A stretch of 64,000 nt of DNA from DATBVX01 sp963705495 (GTDB lineage Bacteria; Pseudomonadota; Gammaproteobacteria; Steroidobacterales; Steroidobacteraceae). How positions within the stretch are numbered: position 1 is the first letter of the stretch; each line of letters starts with the position of its first letter. The notes beneath the pieces were generated by a model. The model was not told where the DNA came from and made no database searches. It saw nothing but the letters and a program-made list of their open reading frames with translations. Location: NCBI GenBank assembly GCA_963705495.1, contig CAVPJQ010000004.1, positions 1 through 64,000 of the forward strand. Reading direction: 5' to 3'. Positions 25,658 to 33,501 of this stretch are shown here, piece by piece. A program made the translations under genes and the position numbers.

Positions 25658-25941
25658 GATCGACTTCCAATGAATTTTTCGTAGTGCATACGTTAATAAG
25701 CGCAGGGCGCCGGAAAAATCCGTTCACACGAAACTCACTCTTTCCCGAAATACACGAATCGCTCGGACCGGTGAGCAGGCGGCGATGACGCACTGCAATG
25801 ATCGGTCGCGAAGCGCGAGCGGACCTGCACTGCTCATCCATTCGCGGGGCTGACCGGTGCGGATTCAATGCCGGTGAGCCAATGGTGGAGGTTAAAGGGA
25901 ATTCCCGGGGGCGAGCGCTGCCGGGCGTAGCGCAGGTGAGG

Positions 25942-26409
25942 TCAGAACCGAATGCCGATGCGCCGATAGACGTGCGAGAGGAGCCACATCGGACCGATCA
26001 TGAGGAACTGCACATCTTTGAAGAAGGACGGCCGCTTGCCCTCCATGACGTGACCGACGAACTGGCCAATCCACGCCACGACAAAGATCGCTGCGCAGAT
26101 CATCCACAACGGCGTCTCGAATCCCGCCAGCCAGCGCACCACGGCCAGCAGTGCGATCAGGACGATGGTCATGCCAATCGCAAGCGGCACCGAGACTATG
26201 AAGTAGTAGACGATCGCTGCCAGGGCGAAGAGGGTTGCCCAATCGAGGTACGGCGAAATCTCGCGAAACGCGTTCGGCACCGGTATCGAGGCCATCAATC
26301 CCAGCACGCTCAGGAGAATCGCGGGAACACAGATCCAATGCAGGATCTCGTTGCCGACGTGGCGATGGCTGTCCGAGTACTCTTCGAGCCAGGCTTGCGC
26401 GGTTCTCAT
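25942..26409 (-). CDS. Mpo1-like (DUF962) integral membrane protein
   Basis: A 155-residue protein starting at MRTAQAW; upstream in-frame codons to 26490 lack family features and run into the promoter of the next gene. The N-terminal motif HRHVGNEILHW and C-terminal GHVMEGKRPSFFKD match the DUF962/Mpo1-like family, with about four membrane helices between them. Yeast Mpo1 is an iron-dependent dioxygenase acting on 2-hydroxy fatty acids; the conserved His residues are present here (H in SHRH, LHW, GHV). The bacterial role is not established. It is divergent from the DUF4442 gene. Confidence 0.85.
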   Translation of the reverse strand: MRTAQAWLEEYSDSHRHVGNEILHWICVPAILLSVLGLMASIPVPNAFREISPYLDWATLFALAAIVYYFIVSVPLAIGMTIVLIALLAVVRWLAGFETPLWMICAAIFVVAWIGQFVGHVMEGKRPSFFKDVQFLMIGPMWLLSHVYRRIGIRF

Positions 26410-26474
26410 GATGGCGGCAAAGCTACGCGCGCACCCACATGCTCGCAACCCGGTGGGTGTGATGGGAGGGACCG

Positions 26475-27005
26475 ATGAGCTCGCCGACATTCGGGCAGCG
26501 TCTCCTGCAATATTTTTCCACCGCGCGATTCATCTCCGATGCGCGGCGTCTGGAGATCTACCCGCCTTTCTTCCTGATGCGCATCAAGGTGCTCGAAGTG
26601 AGCGCCGACTGGCGGCATATCCGCATCCGCCTGCCGCTCAATACGTTCTCGCGCAATCCGGGCGGCGTGATGTTCGGCGGGTACCAGGCGGCCCTTGCCG
26701 ATCCGATAGCGGCCGTTTCATGTGCTCGCGTGTTTCCAGGATATTCGGTGTGGACGCGCGCCATGTGCATCGACTTCGAGCGCGGGGGAAGCACGGATCT
26801 GGAATTGCGTTTCGATTTTCCCGCCGACCTCGAAGAGCAGATTCGTCGCGAGCTGGAGACATCCGGACGCGCCACGCCGACGTTCGAGTATGGCTATCAT
26901 CTTGCCGATAGCAGCCGTTGCACAGTGATCCGCAACACAGTTGCCATCCGACCGAAGGGATACCGTAAGGCCACGACTCCGCCGGCACCGGAGCGCGGAT
27001 TGTAG
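26475..27005 (+). CDS. DUF4442 hotdog-fold (PaaI-like thioesterase) protein
   Basis: A 176-residue protein of the DUF4442 type, related to PaaI-like hotdog thioesterases. Visible features are the central helix region RNPGGVMFGGYQAALADPIAA, which matches the hotdog 'GGAIFS'-type helix position, and the following strands. A good ribosome site GGGAGGG precedes the ATG. The substrate is unknown, but adjacency to lipid-related genes suggests acyl-thioester chemistry. The pairing with the Mpo1-like gene is divergent, 65 bases apart. Confidence 0.75.
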   Translation: MSSPTFGQRLLQYFSTARFISDARRLEIYPPFFLMRIKVLEVSADWRHIRIRLPLNTFSRNPGGVMFGGYQAALADPIAAVSCARVFPGYSVWTRAMCIDFERGGSTDLELRFDFPADLEEQIRRELETSGRATPTFEYGYHLADSSRCTVIRNTVAIRPKGYRKATTPPAPERGL

Positions 27006-27097
27006 GTTTAGCCGTTCAAGTGGCGTTCAGCCTGCCGAACTCACAGTGGTGCCTGCAGTCGAGGGATATCTCGAGAAGTGAAGATGGAGGAGTCACG

Positions 27098-27781
27098 ATG
27101 ATGCAGTTGCGGATACACAGGATATTGACGACGGTGGTGATCGCCGCAGCAGTGGCGCTTGCGGGCTGCGAAACTGTGAACCCTTACACGGGCGAATCTC
27201 AGACCAGTAACGCAGCGAAGGGCGCAGGCATTGGCGCCGCAACGGGAGCAGTCGTTGGTCTGATCACGGGCCATGACGCGAAACAACGACGCGAACGCGC
27301 CCTGATCGGCGCTGGAGTCGGCGCACTCGCCGGCGGGAGCGTCGGCTATTACATGGATGTGCAGGAAGCGAAGCTGCGGCAGCAGCTCCAAGGCACGGGC
27401 GTCAGCGTCACCCGCATCGGCGACAACATCACGCTCAACATGCCGGGAAATGTCACCTTCAAGACCGACAGCTACGATCTCAATGCCGGGTTCTTCAAGG
27501 TGCTCGACTCGGTGGGATTGGTGTTGAAGGAGTATGACAAGACTCTCATCGAGGTCGCCGGCCACACCGACAGCACGGGCGCTGCCGAATATAACCAGGC
27601 GCTGTCGGAACGACGTGCGCAGACCGTCGCAACCTATCTCGCCGGCAAAGGCCTGATGGAGCAGCGGATTATCACTATTGGTGCTGGTGAGATGCGGCCC
27701 GTGGCGACGAATGACACCGCCGAGGGCCGCCAGCTCAATCGCCGGGTGGAACTCACCCTCGCTCCGATCACTGCTTCGTAA
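27098..27781 (+). CDS. OmpA-family lipoprotein with glycine-zipper region
   Basis: A 227-residue lipoprotein. The signal peptide ends in lipobox LAGC (VALAGCETV), so the mature protein starts at the lipidated Cys. A glycine-rich segment (GAGIGAATGAVVG, ALIGAGVGALAGGSVG) resembles a glycine zipper. The C-terminal OmpA domain has the peptidoglycan-binding motifs EVAGHTDSTGAAEYN, LSERRAQTV and NRRVEL. It resembles YiaD-type proteins that tether the outer membrane to the cell wall. The ATG at 27098 follows GGAGGAG; an upstream in-frame start at 27020 lacks a signal peptide. Its terminator lies inside the convergent rpoH gene. Confidence 0.92.
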   Translation: MMQLRIHRILTTVVIAAAVALAGCETVNPYTGESQTSNAAKGAGIGAATGAVVGLITGHDAKQRRERALIGAGVGALAGGSVGYYMDVQEAKLRQQLQGTGVSVTRIGDNITLNMPGNVTFKTDSYDLNAGFFKVLDSVGLVLKEYDKTLIEVAGHTDSTGAAEYNQALSERRAQTVATYLAGKGLMEQRIITIGAGEMRPVATNDTAEGRQLNRRVELTLAPITAS

Positions 27782-27790
27782 TCAGGCTGA

Positions 27791-28672
27791 TCAGGCTTCG
27801 AGAGCAGCTTCGGGCGCGATGAGCGCCCGAAGCTTTTTGATGGCATTCACCTCGATCTGGCGAATGCGTTCCGCGGAGACGTTGTAGCGGGCGGCGAGCT
27901 CGTGCAGCGTCGCCTTGTTCTCCGTCATCCAGCGGCTCTTGAGGATATCCCGGCTACGCGCATCGAGGGTTTCGAGTGCCTGCCCGAGCTGATCGATCGT
28001 GGTGTCTTCCCACTGTTCCTCCTCGACCGCAACGGACGGATCCGAATCCGCAGCCGGCAGATACATCGCGGGCGAATAGGTGTCCTCGTCATCGCCTTCC
28101 GGGGTCGGATCGAACGACAGGTCACGCGCCGACAGGCGCTTTTCCATCTCGGTGACTTCGGCGGGGCTCACGCCGAGATCCCTCGCGACGGCGCGTGTTT
28201 CCGCGTCCGACAGCCAGGCCAGATTCTTCTTGAGACGACGCAGATTGAAGAACAGCTTCCGCTGCGCCTTGGTGGTGGCGACCTTGACCAGCCGCCAGTT
28301 GCGCAGCACGTATTCGTGGATCTCGGCGCGGATCCAGTGCACCGCGAATGAAACCAGCCGCACCCCGACCGACGGGTCGAAGCGCTTCACGGCCTTCATC
28401 AGGCCGACATTGCCTTCCTGGATCAGATCGCCGACCGGCAGCCCATAGCCCATGTAGCCGCGGGCGACATGGACGACGAATCGCAAGTGCGCAAGCACCA
28501 GCTGACGCGCGGCGTCGAGATCGTTGTCGCGGTGAAAACGGGTCGCAAGCTCGAGTTCGGACTCACGGCTCAGCACCGGAATCTGTGAGACTCGGTCGAT
28601 ATAGGCGTCGAGACTTCCGAGTGGGCCCGAAAGAAGTACTTCGGGGTTCTTGACGACAAGAGCGTTGGCCAT
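27791..28672 (-). CDS. rpoH: RNA polymerase heat-shock sigma factor RpoH (sigma-32)
   Basis: A 293-residue sigma factor of the sigma-32 type, which directs transcription of heat-shock genes. Region 2 has GDLIQEGNVGLMKAVKRFDP; the RpoH box QRKLFFNLRRLKK is at residues 137-149 and separates it from RpoD and RpoS; region 4 ends in YNVSAERIRQIEVNAIKKL. The start at 28672 (MANALVV) has GGGAGG upstream; a longer frame adds ten unlikely residues. It lies near ftsYEX, as in E. coli, but on this chromosome the two are separated by three envelope genes. The upstream 271 bases (28673-28943) form a divergent promoter region. Confidence 0.96.
   Translation of the reverse strand: MANALVVKNPEVLLSGPLGSLDAYIDRVSQIPVLSRESELELATRFHRDNDLDAARQLVLAHLRFVVHVARGYMGYGLPVGDLIQEGNVGLMKAVKRFDPSVGVRLVSFAVHWIRAEIHEYVLRNWRLVKVATTKAQRKLFFNLRRLKKNLAWLSDAETRAVARDLGVSPAEVTEMEKRLSARDLSFDPTPEGDDEDTYSPAMYLPAADSDPSVAVEEEQWEDTTIDQLGQALETLDARSRDILKSRWMTENKATLHELAARYNVSAERIRQIEVNAIKKLRALIAPEAALEA
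27806..27838 (+). terminator. Terminator for the OmpA gene, embedded in rpoH coding sequence
   Basis: A perfect 12-bp stem AGCTTCGGGCGC/GCGCCCGAAGCT with a GATGA loop, followed by TTTT on the plus strand. It starts 25 bases after the ompA-like stop, wholly within the 3' coding end of the convergent rpoH gene, where it encodes part of KKLRALIAPEAAL. Confidence 0.8.
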
Positions 28673-28943
28673 GGACTTCGTAAACCTCCCAAGAGCCCGC
28701 AAAACGGGCGCTAGTTTAGCAGTCGGGCGATTAGAGTGCTAAGGGCGTATTAAGTTCAGCCCGACGAACTTTGATCAGCTCTGTCAATGGGTTAGGCTCG
28801 AATGGCCCCCACGCCGCCTCGACGCGTTCTCCCCAGCCTTCGCTGACCCATTGCACTCAAGTTCAGATGTGCAGCCGTGGCGTGGCGGGCTACGATCCGA
28901 GCCCCATGTGCCGGCAGGCGGTCTTGAGAGAGTCGAGGTAACC

Positions 28944-29333
28944 ATGTTCGTGCGACAGAGCAGATGGCTGGCCTTGGCCGGTCTGGCTGGATTACTGATG
29001 ACCGGCGTGCCGGCCCATGCCGGGAATCTCGAGTTTCTGAGCAAGTCGCCGGTGAGCTATTTCAACGACGAAGACATGCGGCTCCTCAAGGAGGCCGTCG
29101 CCCAGGTCCTGGATGACCAGGACGCCTTTACAAAGAAGTCCTGGAGCAATCCAGCGACCGGAAACTCAGGCGAGGTGGAAGGGCGCGGTGCCTTCAAGAC
29201 CGCGGCGGGTGTCAGCTGCAGGCGAGTTCGCGTGAGCAACCACGCCAAAGCAGTCGACGGGCAGGGCACCTACACTGTCTGCGAGGACGCTGAGCGAGGC
29301 TGGGCCATCGATTCGACTGCCAAGCCCGGCTGA
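28944..29333 (+). CDS. Surface-antigen-like exported protein (RT0821/Lpp0805 type)
   Basis: A 129-residue protein with a signal peptide ending GVPAHA|GN. The mature part has the pattern of rickettsial/Legionella 17-kDa-like surface antigen domains: a helical start (YFNDEDMRLLKEAVAQVLDD), then KSWSNPATGNSGEVEG, GVSCRRVRV and a second Cys (YTVCEDAERGW) that could pair with the first. The ATG follows GAGG. The NlpE-like gene starts 11 bases after its stop, so they are probably co-transcribed. It may act at the outer membrane or periplasm; no enzymatic role is indicated. Confidence 0.75.
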   Translation: MFVRQSRWLALAGLAGLLMTGVPAHAGNLEFLSKSPVSYFNDEDMRLLKEAVAQVLDDQDAFTKKSWSNPATGNSGEVEGRGAFKTAAGVSCRRVRVSNHAKAVDGQGTYTVCEDAERGWAIDSTAKPG

Positions 29334-29344
29334 CGAGGATCGAC

Positions 29345-30094
29345 ATGAAAGCACGGACTTGGGTTTCTTTGACTGCGGCCGTGATCGTGGGCGGTTGCGT
29401 CAGTGTGGGAGACAATCCAAATCGCAAGATCACCCCGCCTGCCGCATCGCCTGATGTGCGAATGCTCGCCGGTGCGGTGTTGCCGGCCATCTATCGGGGC
29501 GACCTGCCCTGTGCAGACTGCGCCGGTATTCGTTACCAGCTCGATGTGCGTGCTGATCGCGTGTTCTTTCTGCGCACGACCTATCTCGGCAAGGGTTCGG
29601 GCGAGGGCGAAACGTTTGACGACATCGGCACCTGGACTCTGACTCCGGATGCGCAGAGCGTCGTTCTGCGAGGCGGGCGCGAGCCGGTGATGTTCTCGAT
29701 CGAGAACTCCGAAACCCTTCGCAAGCTCAGCAGCGACGGCAAACAGATCGACTCCTCACTCAACTACGAGCTCAAGCGCAACGCCAGCTACCGGCCTCTC
29801 GAACCACGCGGACCGATGCGCGGCATGTACAGCTACATGGCCGACGCCGCGGTGTTTCGCGAGTGCCGCACGCAGATCAAGATGCCGGTTGCGCCCTCGC
29901 CTGAAACCGCGGCGCTCGAGAAGGCGTACCTCGGCGTGCGCAAGGTTCCGGGCGAGGAGCTGCTGGTCAGTCTGGACGGGCAGATCGCGATGCAGCCAGC
30001 CGCCGATGGTGCTGCCGCGCGACCGACACTCGTCGTCGAGCACCTCACGAAGGTGTGGTCGGGAGCTAGCTGCGCAACCAACGTCGCCGAATGA
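29345..30094 (+). CDS. NlpE-like copper/envelope-stress lipoprotein
   Basis: A 249-residue putative lipoprotein. The signal sequence ends VGGC (AAVIVGGCVS), an acceptable lipobox. The NlpE N-terminal barrel has the hallmark CxxC in YRGDLPCADCAGI, followed by FDDIGTWTL. The C-terminal part (GMYSYMADAAVFRECRTQ, LEKAYL) matches the OB-fold-like domain found in longer NlpE proteins. In E. coli NlpE signals surface adhesion and lipoprotein-trafficking stress to CpxA and is linked to copper. No Cpx pair is in this window. It follows the surface-antigen gene by 11 bases. Confidence 0.85.
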   Translation: MKARTWVSLTAAVIVGGCVSVGDNPNRKITPPAASPDVRMLAGAVLPAIYRGDLPCADCAGIRYQLDVRADRVFFLRTTYLGKGSGEGETFDDIGTWTLTPDAQSVVLRGGREPVMFSIENSETLRKLSSDGKQIDSSLNYELKRNASYRPLEPRGPMRGMYSYMADAAVFRECRTQIKMPVAPSPETAALEKAYLGVRKVPGEELLVSLDGQIAMQPAADGAAARPTLVVEHLTKVWSGASCATNVAE

Positions 30095-30115
30095 GCAGGC
30101 CCCAGGCCCGAGGTC

Positions 30116-30715
30116 TCAGATCAGACGTTCACGCTTCAGGCGTTTCCGGACAAGGTCGGCGACATCCTGTACCGCAGTTTCCACGAGGTGCGGCTGCATC
30201 ACCTCGCTCGTGCCTGTCCACAGTAACTTGCCCGTTTGCAATGAATAGATGTTGCACTCGATTTGCAGCTTCTGTTCGGCGGTGAGGTAGTCGGGCGGGC
30301 GATCCGCGATCCACGCGAAACGATAGTAGCCCCAGACTTCGTAGTAGGCCGTGGGGACCGGATCGCGCGCGGTCCTCACCTTGGTCGTTGCGTCGACCAG
30401 GCGCAATGTGATCGCCCCGTCGAATCCTTCTGCCATCAGTTTGGCGCGCACCTTGTCGGCATCCCGAATGTCTGCCTCCGGAACGACTTGGGAGGAGGGT
30501 ACGGCGTTGGGCCCAATGATCGCAGCCATCTCCCTCTCCGCGGCTCGCCGCGTCGGCCCGTCCTCGGTCAGCGCTACGGCTACGACGCGCTGGAAACTGA
30601 GTTTCTTGACGGAAGGATCCTTCCACGAGCTCAGCAGTTTGTTGCTGCTCGAGTAGGCTACCGCCACCGCCATTAGCATCCCGAGCAGCCAGAGCGGCGA
30701 GATTCTTGTCTGCAT
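30116..30715 (-). CDS. Unknown exported protein, lipobox cysteine replaced by tyrosine
   Basis: A 199-residue protein from the ATG at 30715, with GGGAGA upstream. It has one N-terminal hydrophobic segment (PLWLLGMLMAVAVAY), then SSSNKLLSSWKDPSVKKLSF. Related exported proteins of unknown function that I recall usually have a lipobox Cys just before such a Ser-rich stretch and SSWKDP; here the codon is TAC (Tyr), one base from TGC. The rest is a mixed alpha/beta domain with an adenine-nucleotide-unrelated pattern (VVAVALTEDGPTRRAAE, AEGFDGAITLRLVDAT). It follows ftsX on the same strand after 67 bases. Function unknown. Confidence 0.75.
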   Translation of the reverse strand: MQTRISPLWLLGMLMAVAVAYSSSNKLLSSWKDPSVKKLSFQRVVAVALTEDGPTRRAAEREMAAIIGPNAVPSSQVVPEADIRDADKVRAKLMAEGFDGAITLRLVDATTKVRTARDPVPTAYYEVWGYYRFAWIADRPPDYLTAEQKLQIECNIYSLQTGKLLWTGTSEVMQPHLVETAVQDVADLVRKRLKRERLI

Positions 30716-30782
30716 CGCGTTCTCCCTGTGTAGCGCGCTATCGTAGGTTAGTCGTGTCACGCCGCGGAATTCAGAGTGCAAA

Positions 30783-31772
30783 TCATGCGGTCGGTTCAAT
30801 GGCACGCAAATGCCGCGCGGTCGCTAGCCACGAGCCAAGCCAGCCGAGGATCGCGCCCGCTGCGAGCAGGATCGCGGTCATGCGCGGGTCGAGCCCGACG
30901 AGCTTGAAGCTGCTGCCGTACAGGCCAGCCAGTCGATTCACCGGTGCTTCGAGTAAATGGATTCCAAGGGTAATGAGCCCCCAGGCGAGCAGGCTTCCGC
31001 CCAGCCCGTACCAGAAGCCACTGTAAAGAAACGGCCTGCGCACGAAAGCGTCCGATCCGCCAACGAGCTTAGTGACTTCAATCTCGGTGCGCCGATTTTC
31101 AATGTCGAGCCGGATGGTGTTGCCGACGATCACGATCACCCCGACACCGAGCAGCACCGCGGCGAGCAGCAGGAGCCGTCGCGCCACGTCGAGGATCGAT
31201 TGCAGCCTCTCGACCCATTCGGTGTCGACCTGCACCAGGTCAACCTCCGGCCAGTTCTGCAGATAGCGACGCAATGCATCTATGTGCGAGGGGGAAGCGG
31301 CGCGATCCGGCGAAGGACGAATGACCAGCGTGTGCGGCAGGGGATTGTCGGTCAGCGCATCGAGTGCCGCCCCGAAGCCTGAGAACTCGCGAAATTCCTT
31401 CAGCCCTTCATCGGCTGCGATGACGTCCACGCTCGCGATGCCCGACCTTTGCCGGAGCGCGCTGGCCAGTTGCTCGGCCTTGGCAAGCTTGACCTCCGGC
31501 TTGAGGTACACCGACAACTCGACCGTGCCGCCCCAGGTGCCGGTCGCGGCGCGCACATTGTCGACCAGCAGATTGAGGCAAAGAGGGAGTGCCAGAGCGA
31601 TACCGATGACTGCAATCGTCATCAACGTCGCAAGAGGCTGACGCGTAAGACGACCGAGCGATGCGACGAAGGTTTGCGCGTGGCGTTCGATGTAAACGCC
31701 GAGGAACTCCAGTGGACCTCGGCGCGCCGCCGCGATTCGCGGTCGGGAAGGTGCCGTGATGCTATCCGGCAT
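30783..31772 (-). CDS. ftsX: Cell division ABC transporter permease FtsX
   Basis: Membrane subunit of FtsEX, which controls peptidoglycan hydrolases at the division septum. The 329 residues from MPDSITAPS have the FtsX layout: a cytoplasmic N-terminus, first helix (TLMTIAVIGIALALPLCLN), a periplasmic domain with VELSVYLKPEV, and three more helices with ENRRTEIEVTKLVGGSDAFV between them. The start lies 11 bases inside the 3' end of ftsE. The longer frame to 31856 is a read-through of ftsE DNA. Confidence 0.95.
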   Translation of the reverse strand: MPDSITAPSRPRIAAARRGPLEFLGVYIERHAQTFVASLGRLTRQPLATLMTIAVIGIALALPLCLNLLVDNVRAATGTWGGTVELSVYLKPEVKLAKAEQLASALRQRSGIASVDVIAADEGLKEFREFSGFGAALDALTDNPLPHTLVIRPSPDRAASPSHIDALRRYLQNWPEVDLVQVDTEWVERLQSILDVARRLLLLAAVLLGVGVIVIVGNTIRLDIENRRTEIEVTKLVGGSDAFVRRPFLYSGFWYGLGGSLLAWGLITLGIHLLEAPVNRLAGLYGSSFKLVGLDPRMTAILLAAGAILGWLGSWLATARHLRAIEPTA

Positions 31773-32442
31773 GACCGACCTCGTCGTCATTCTCCGCCAC
31801 ACGGCCGTGGTCGAGCGCAATGCGTCGCAGGCCGAAATGGTCGACGAGGTGCACATCGTGCGTGGCCACCATCACCGTGACGCCGACATCGTTGAGCCGC
31901 CGGAAGACCCGCATGATCTCGAGTGCCAGCTCCGGATCCAGGTTGCCGGTGGGCTCATCGGCAATCAGTACGAGAGGCTTGCTGACGACGGCCCGCGCGA
32001 TCCCGACGCGCTGCTGCTCGCCCGTCGACAGTTCCAGCGGCGCGAGATTCTCCTTGCCCAGGAGCCCCACCTGGTCGAGCGCGGCGCGCACTCGCTTGTC
32101 GAGCTCGCGGCGACGCATGCCCGATATCACTAGCGGCAGCGCCACGTTGTCGAATACCGGGCGATCGTGCAGGAGCTTGTGATCCTGGAACACGACGCCG
32201 ATCTGGCGACGGAATGCGGGGATGCGGCGCCGGGCCACGCCGGAAGTATTCTGGTGATTGACGATGACGCGCCCGCGGCTGGGCCGGTCGATGAGCGCGA
32301 TCAGCTTCAGCACCGTGCTCTTGCCCGCTCCCGAATGGCCGGTGAGAAACACCATCTCGCCGTCCGATACGTTGAGCGTCACATCGCTCAGTGCCTCGCG
32401 GCCATTCGGATAGCGCTTGTGCACCTGCTCGAAGTGGATCAC
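31762..32442 (-). CDS. ftsE: Cell division ATP-binding protein FtsE
   Basis: ABC ATPase partner of FtsX, 226 residues. Walker A is GHSGAGKST, the signature LSTGEQQRVGIARA, Walker B VLIADEPTGNLD, and the switch His ATHD. The start is GTG at 32442, overlapping the ftsY TGA (GTGA), so ftsY, ftsE and ftsX form one coupled operon in the conserved order. Confidence 0.96.
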   Translation of the reverse strand: MIHFEQVHKRYPNGREALSDVTLNVSDGEMVFLTGHSGAGKSTVLKLIALIDRPSRGRVIVNHQNTSGVARRRIPAFRRQIGVVFQDHKLLHDRPVFDNVALPLVISGMRRRELDKRVRAALDQVGLLGKENLAPLELSTGEQQRVGIARAVVSKPLVLIADEPTGNLDPELALEIMRVFRRLNDVGVTVMVATHDVHLVDHFGLRRIALDHGRVAENDDEVGHAG

Positions 32443-33419
32443 GTGTCACCGCCAGTACCGAGCAGCGCATCGACAAATGGGGCGGCTTCGAATTCGCCGA
32501 AGTCCTCGGCCTGCTCGCCGATGCCGATGTAACGGATCGGAAGCTTAAGCCGCTCGGCCATTGCAATCACGGCCCCGCCCTTGGCGGTGCCGTCGAGTTT
32601 CGTCACGACGAGCCCGGTCACCCCCAGCGCCTGGTTGAACTGCTCGGCCTGGGCGATGCTGTTCTGACCAAGGCCGGCGTCGAGCACCAGCAGGACCTCG
32701 TGCGGCGCACTCGCGTCGAGTCTCTGAATAACGCGCTTCACCTTCTTGAGCTCATCCATGAGGTGCGACTGGGTTTGCAGGCGTCCTGCAGTGTCGGCGA
32801 TCAGAACTTCGATGCCACGGGCGCGAGCTGCCTGGAGCGCGTCGAAGATTACGGCAGCCGGGTCGGCGCCCGTCTGCTGCGCGATCACCGGTACGCCATT
32901 GCGCCGCCCCCACGCCTCGAGCTGTTCGATCGCAGCGGCGCGAAAGGTATCGCCCGCAGCGAGCATCACCTTCAGTCCCTGCTGGGTAAGGCGTCGCGCC
33001 AGCTTGCCGATGGTGGTCGTCTTGCCGGAGCCGTTCACACCGACCACGAGAATGACAAACGGCTGATGCGCTGCATCGACTTGCAGCGGCTGCTCGCAGG
33101 GTGCGAGCAGCTCGATGAGAGACTTGCGCAATGCGCCGAGCAACGCCTCGAAGCTCTTGAGCTCCTTGCGCTCCACGCGGGTTCTGAGATCCGCGAGAAT
33201 CCGTTCCGTTGCCTCGACGCCTACATCTGCAGTCAGGAGTCGCGTCTCGAGTTCATCGAGAACCTCGGCGTCGATGGCGCGGCCGGGTATCAGATTGGCG
33301 AGATCGTAGGTGAGCCACGAGTCGCCCTTGTTGAGGCGCGCGCGCAGGCGCGTGATGAAGCCACTCCGCATGTCATCAGGCGGAGTTGCAGCCGGCGGAT
33401 TGGAGCGCTTGGTGAACAT
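32439..33419 (-). CDS. ftsY: Signal recognition particle receptor FtsY
   Basis: SRP receptor GTPase that brings ribosomes making membrane proteins to the translocon. The 326-residue protein has the N domain (about 20-100), then the G domain with GVNGSGKTTTIGKLA, DTAGRLQ and TKLDGTAKGG. It lacks the long acidic A domain of E. coli FtsY, which is common in other bacteria. It is the first gene of ftsYEX. Confidence 0.96.
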   Translation of the reverse strand: MFTKRSNPPAATPPDDMRSGFITRLRARLNKGDSWLTYDLANLIPGRAIDAEVLDELETRLLTADVGVEATERILADLRTRVERKELKSFEALLGALRKSLIELLAPCEQPLQVDAAHQPFVILVVGVNGSGKTTTIGKLARRLTQQGLKVMLAAGDTFRAAAIEQLEAWGRRNGVPVIAQQTGADPAAVIFDALQAARARGIEVLIADTAGRLQTQSHLMDELKKVKRVIQRLDASAPHEVLLVLDAGLGQNSIAQAEQFNQALGVTGLVVTKLDGTAKGGAVIAMAERLKLPIRYIGIGEQAEDFGEFEAAPFVDALLGTGGDT

Positions 33420-33453
33420 CGGTGTGGATTTGGCGCGAGGATTGTAACCGATG

Positions 33454-33482
33454 AAAAAACAAGGGCGGCCGAAGCCGCCCTT
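33454..33482 (-). terminator. Intrinsic terminator of the lipase gene
   Basis: On the minus strand a 9-bp stem AAGGGCGGC/GCCGCCCTT closed by a TTCG tetraloop is followed by G and six T. It sits about 20 bases past the lipase stop and before ftsY, separating the two minus-strand units. Confidence 0.88.
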
Positions 33483-33501
33483 TGCGCCGTCTGCCTGCCG
33501 G

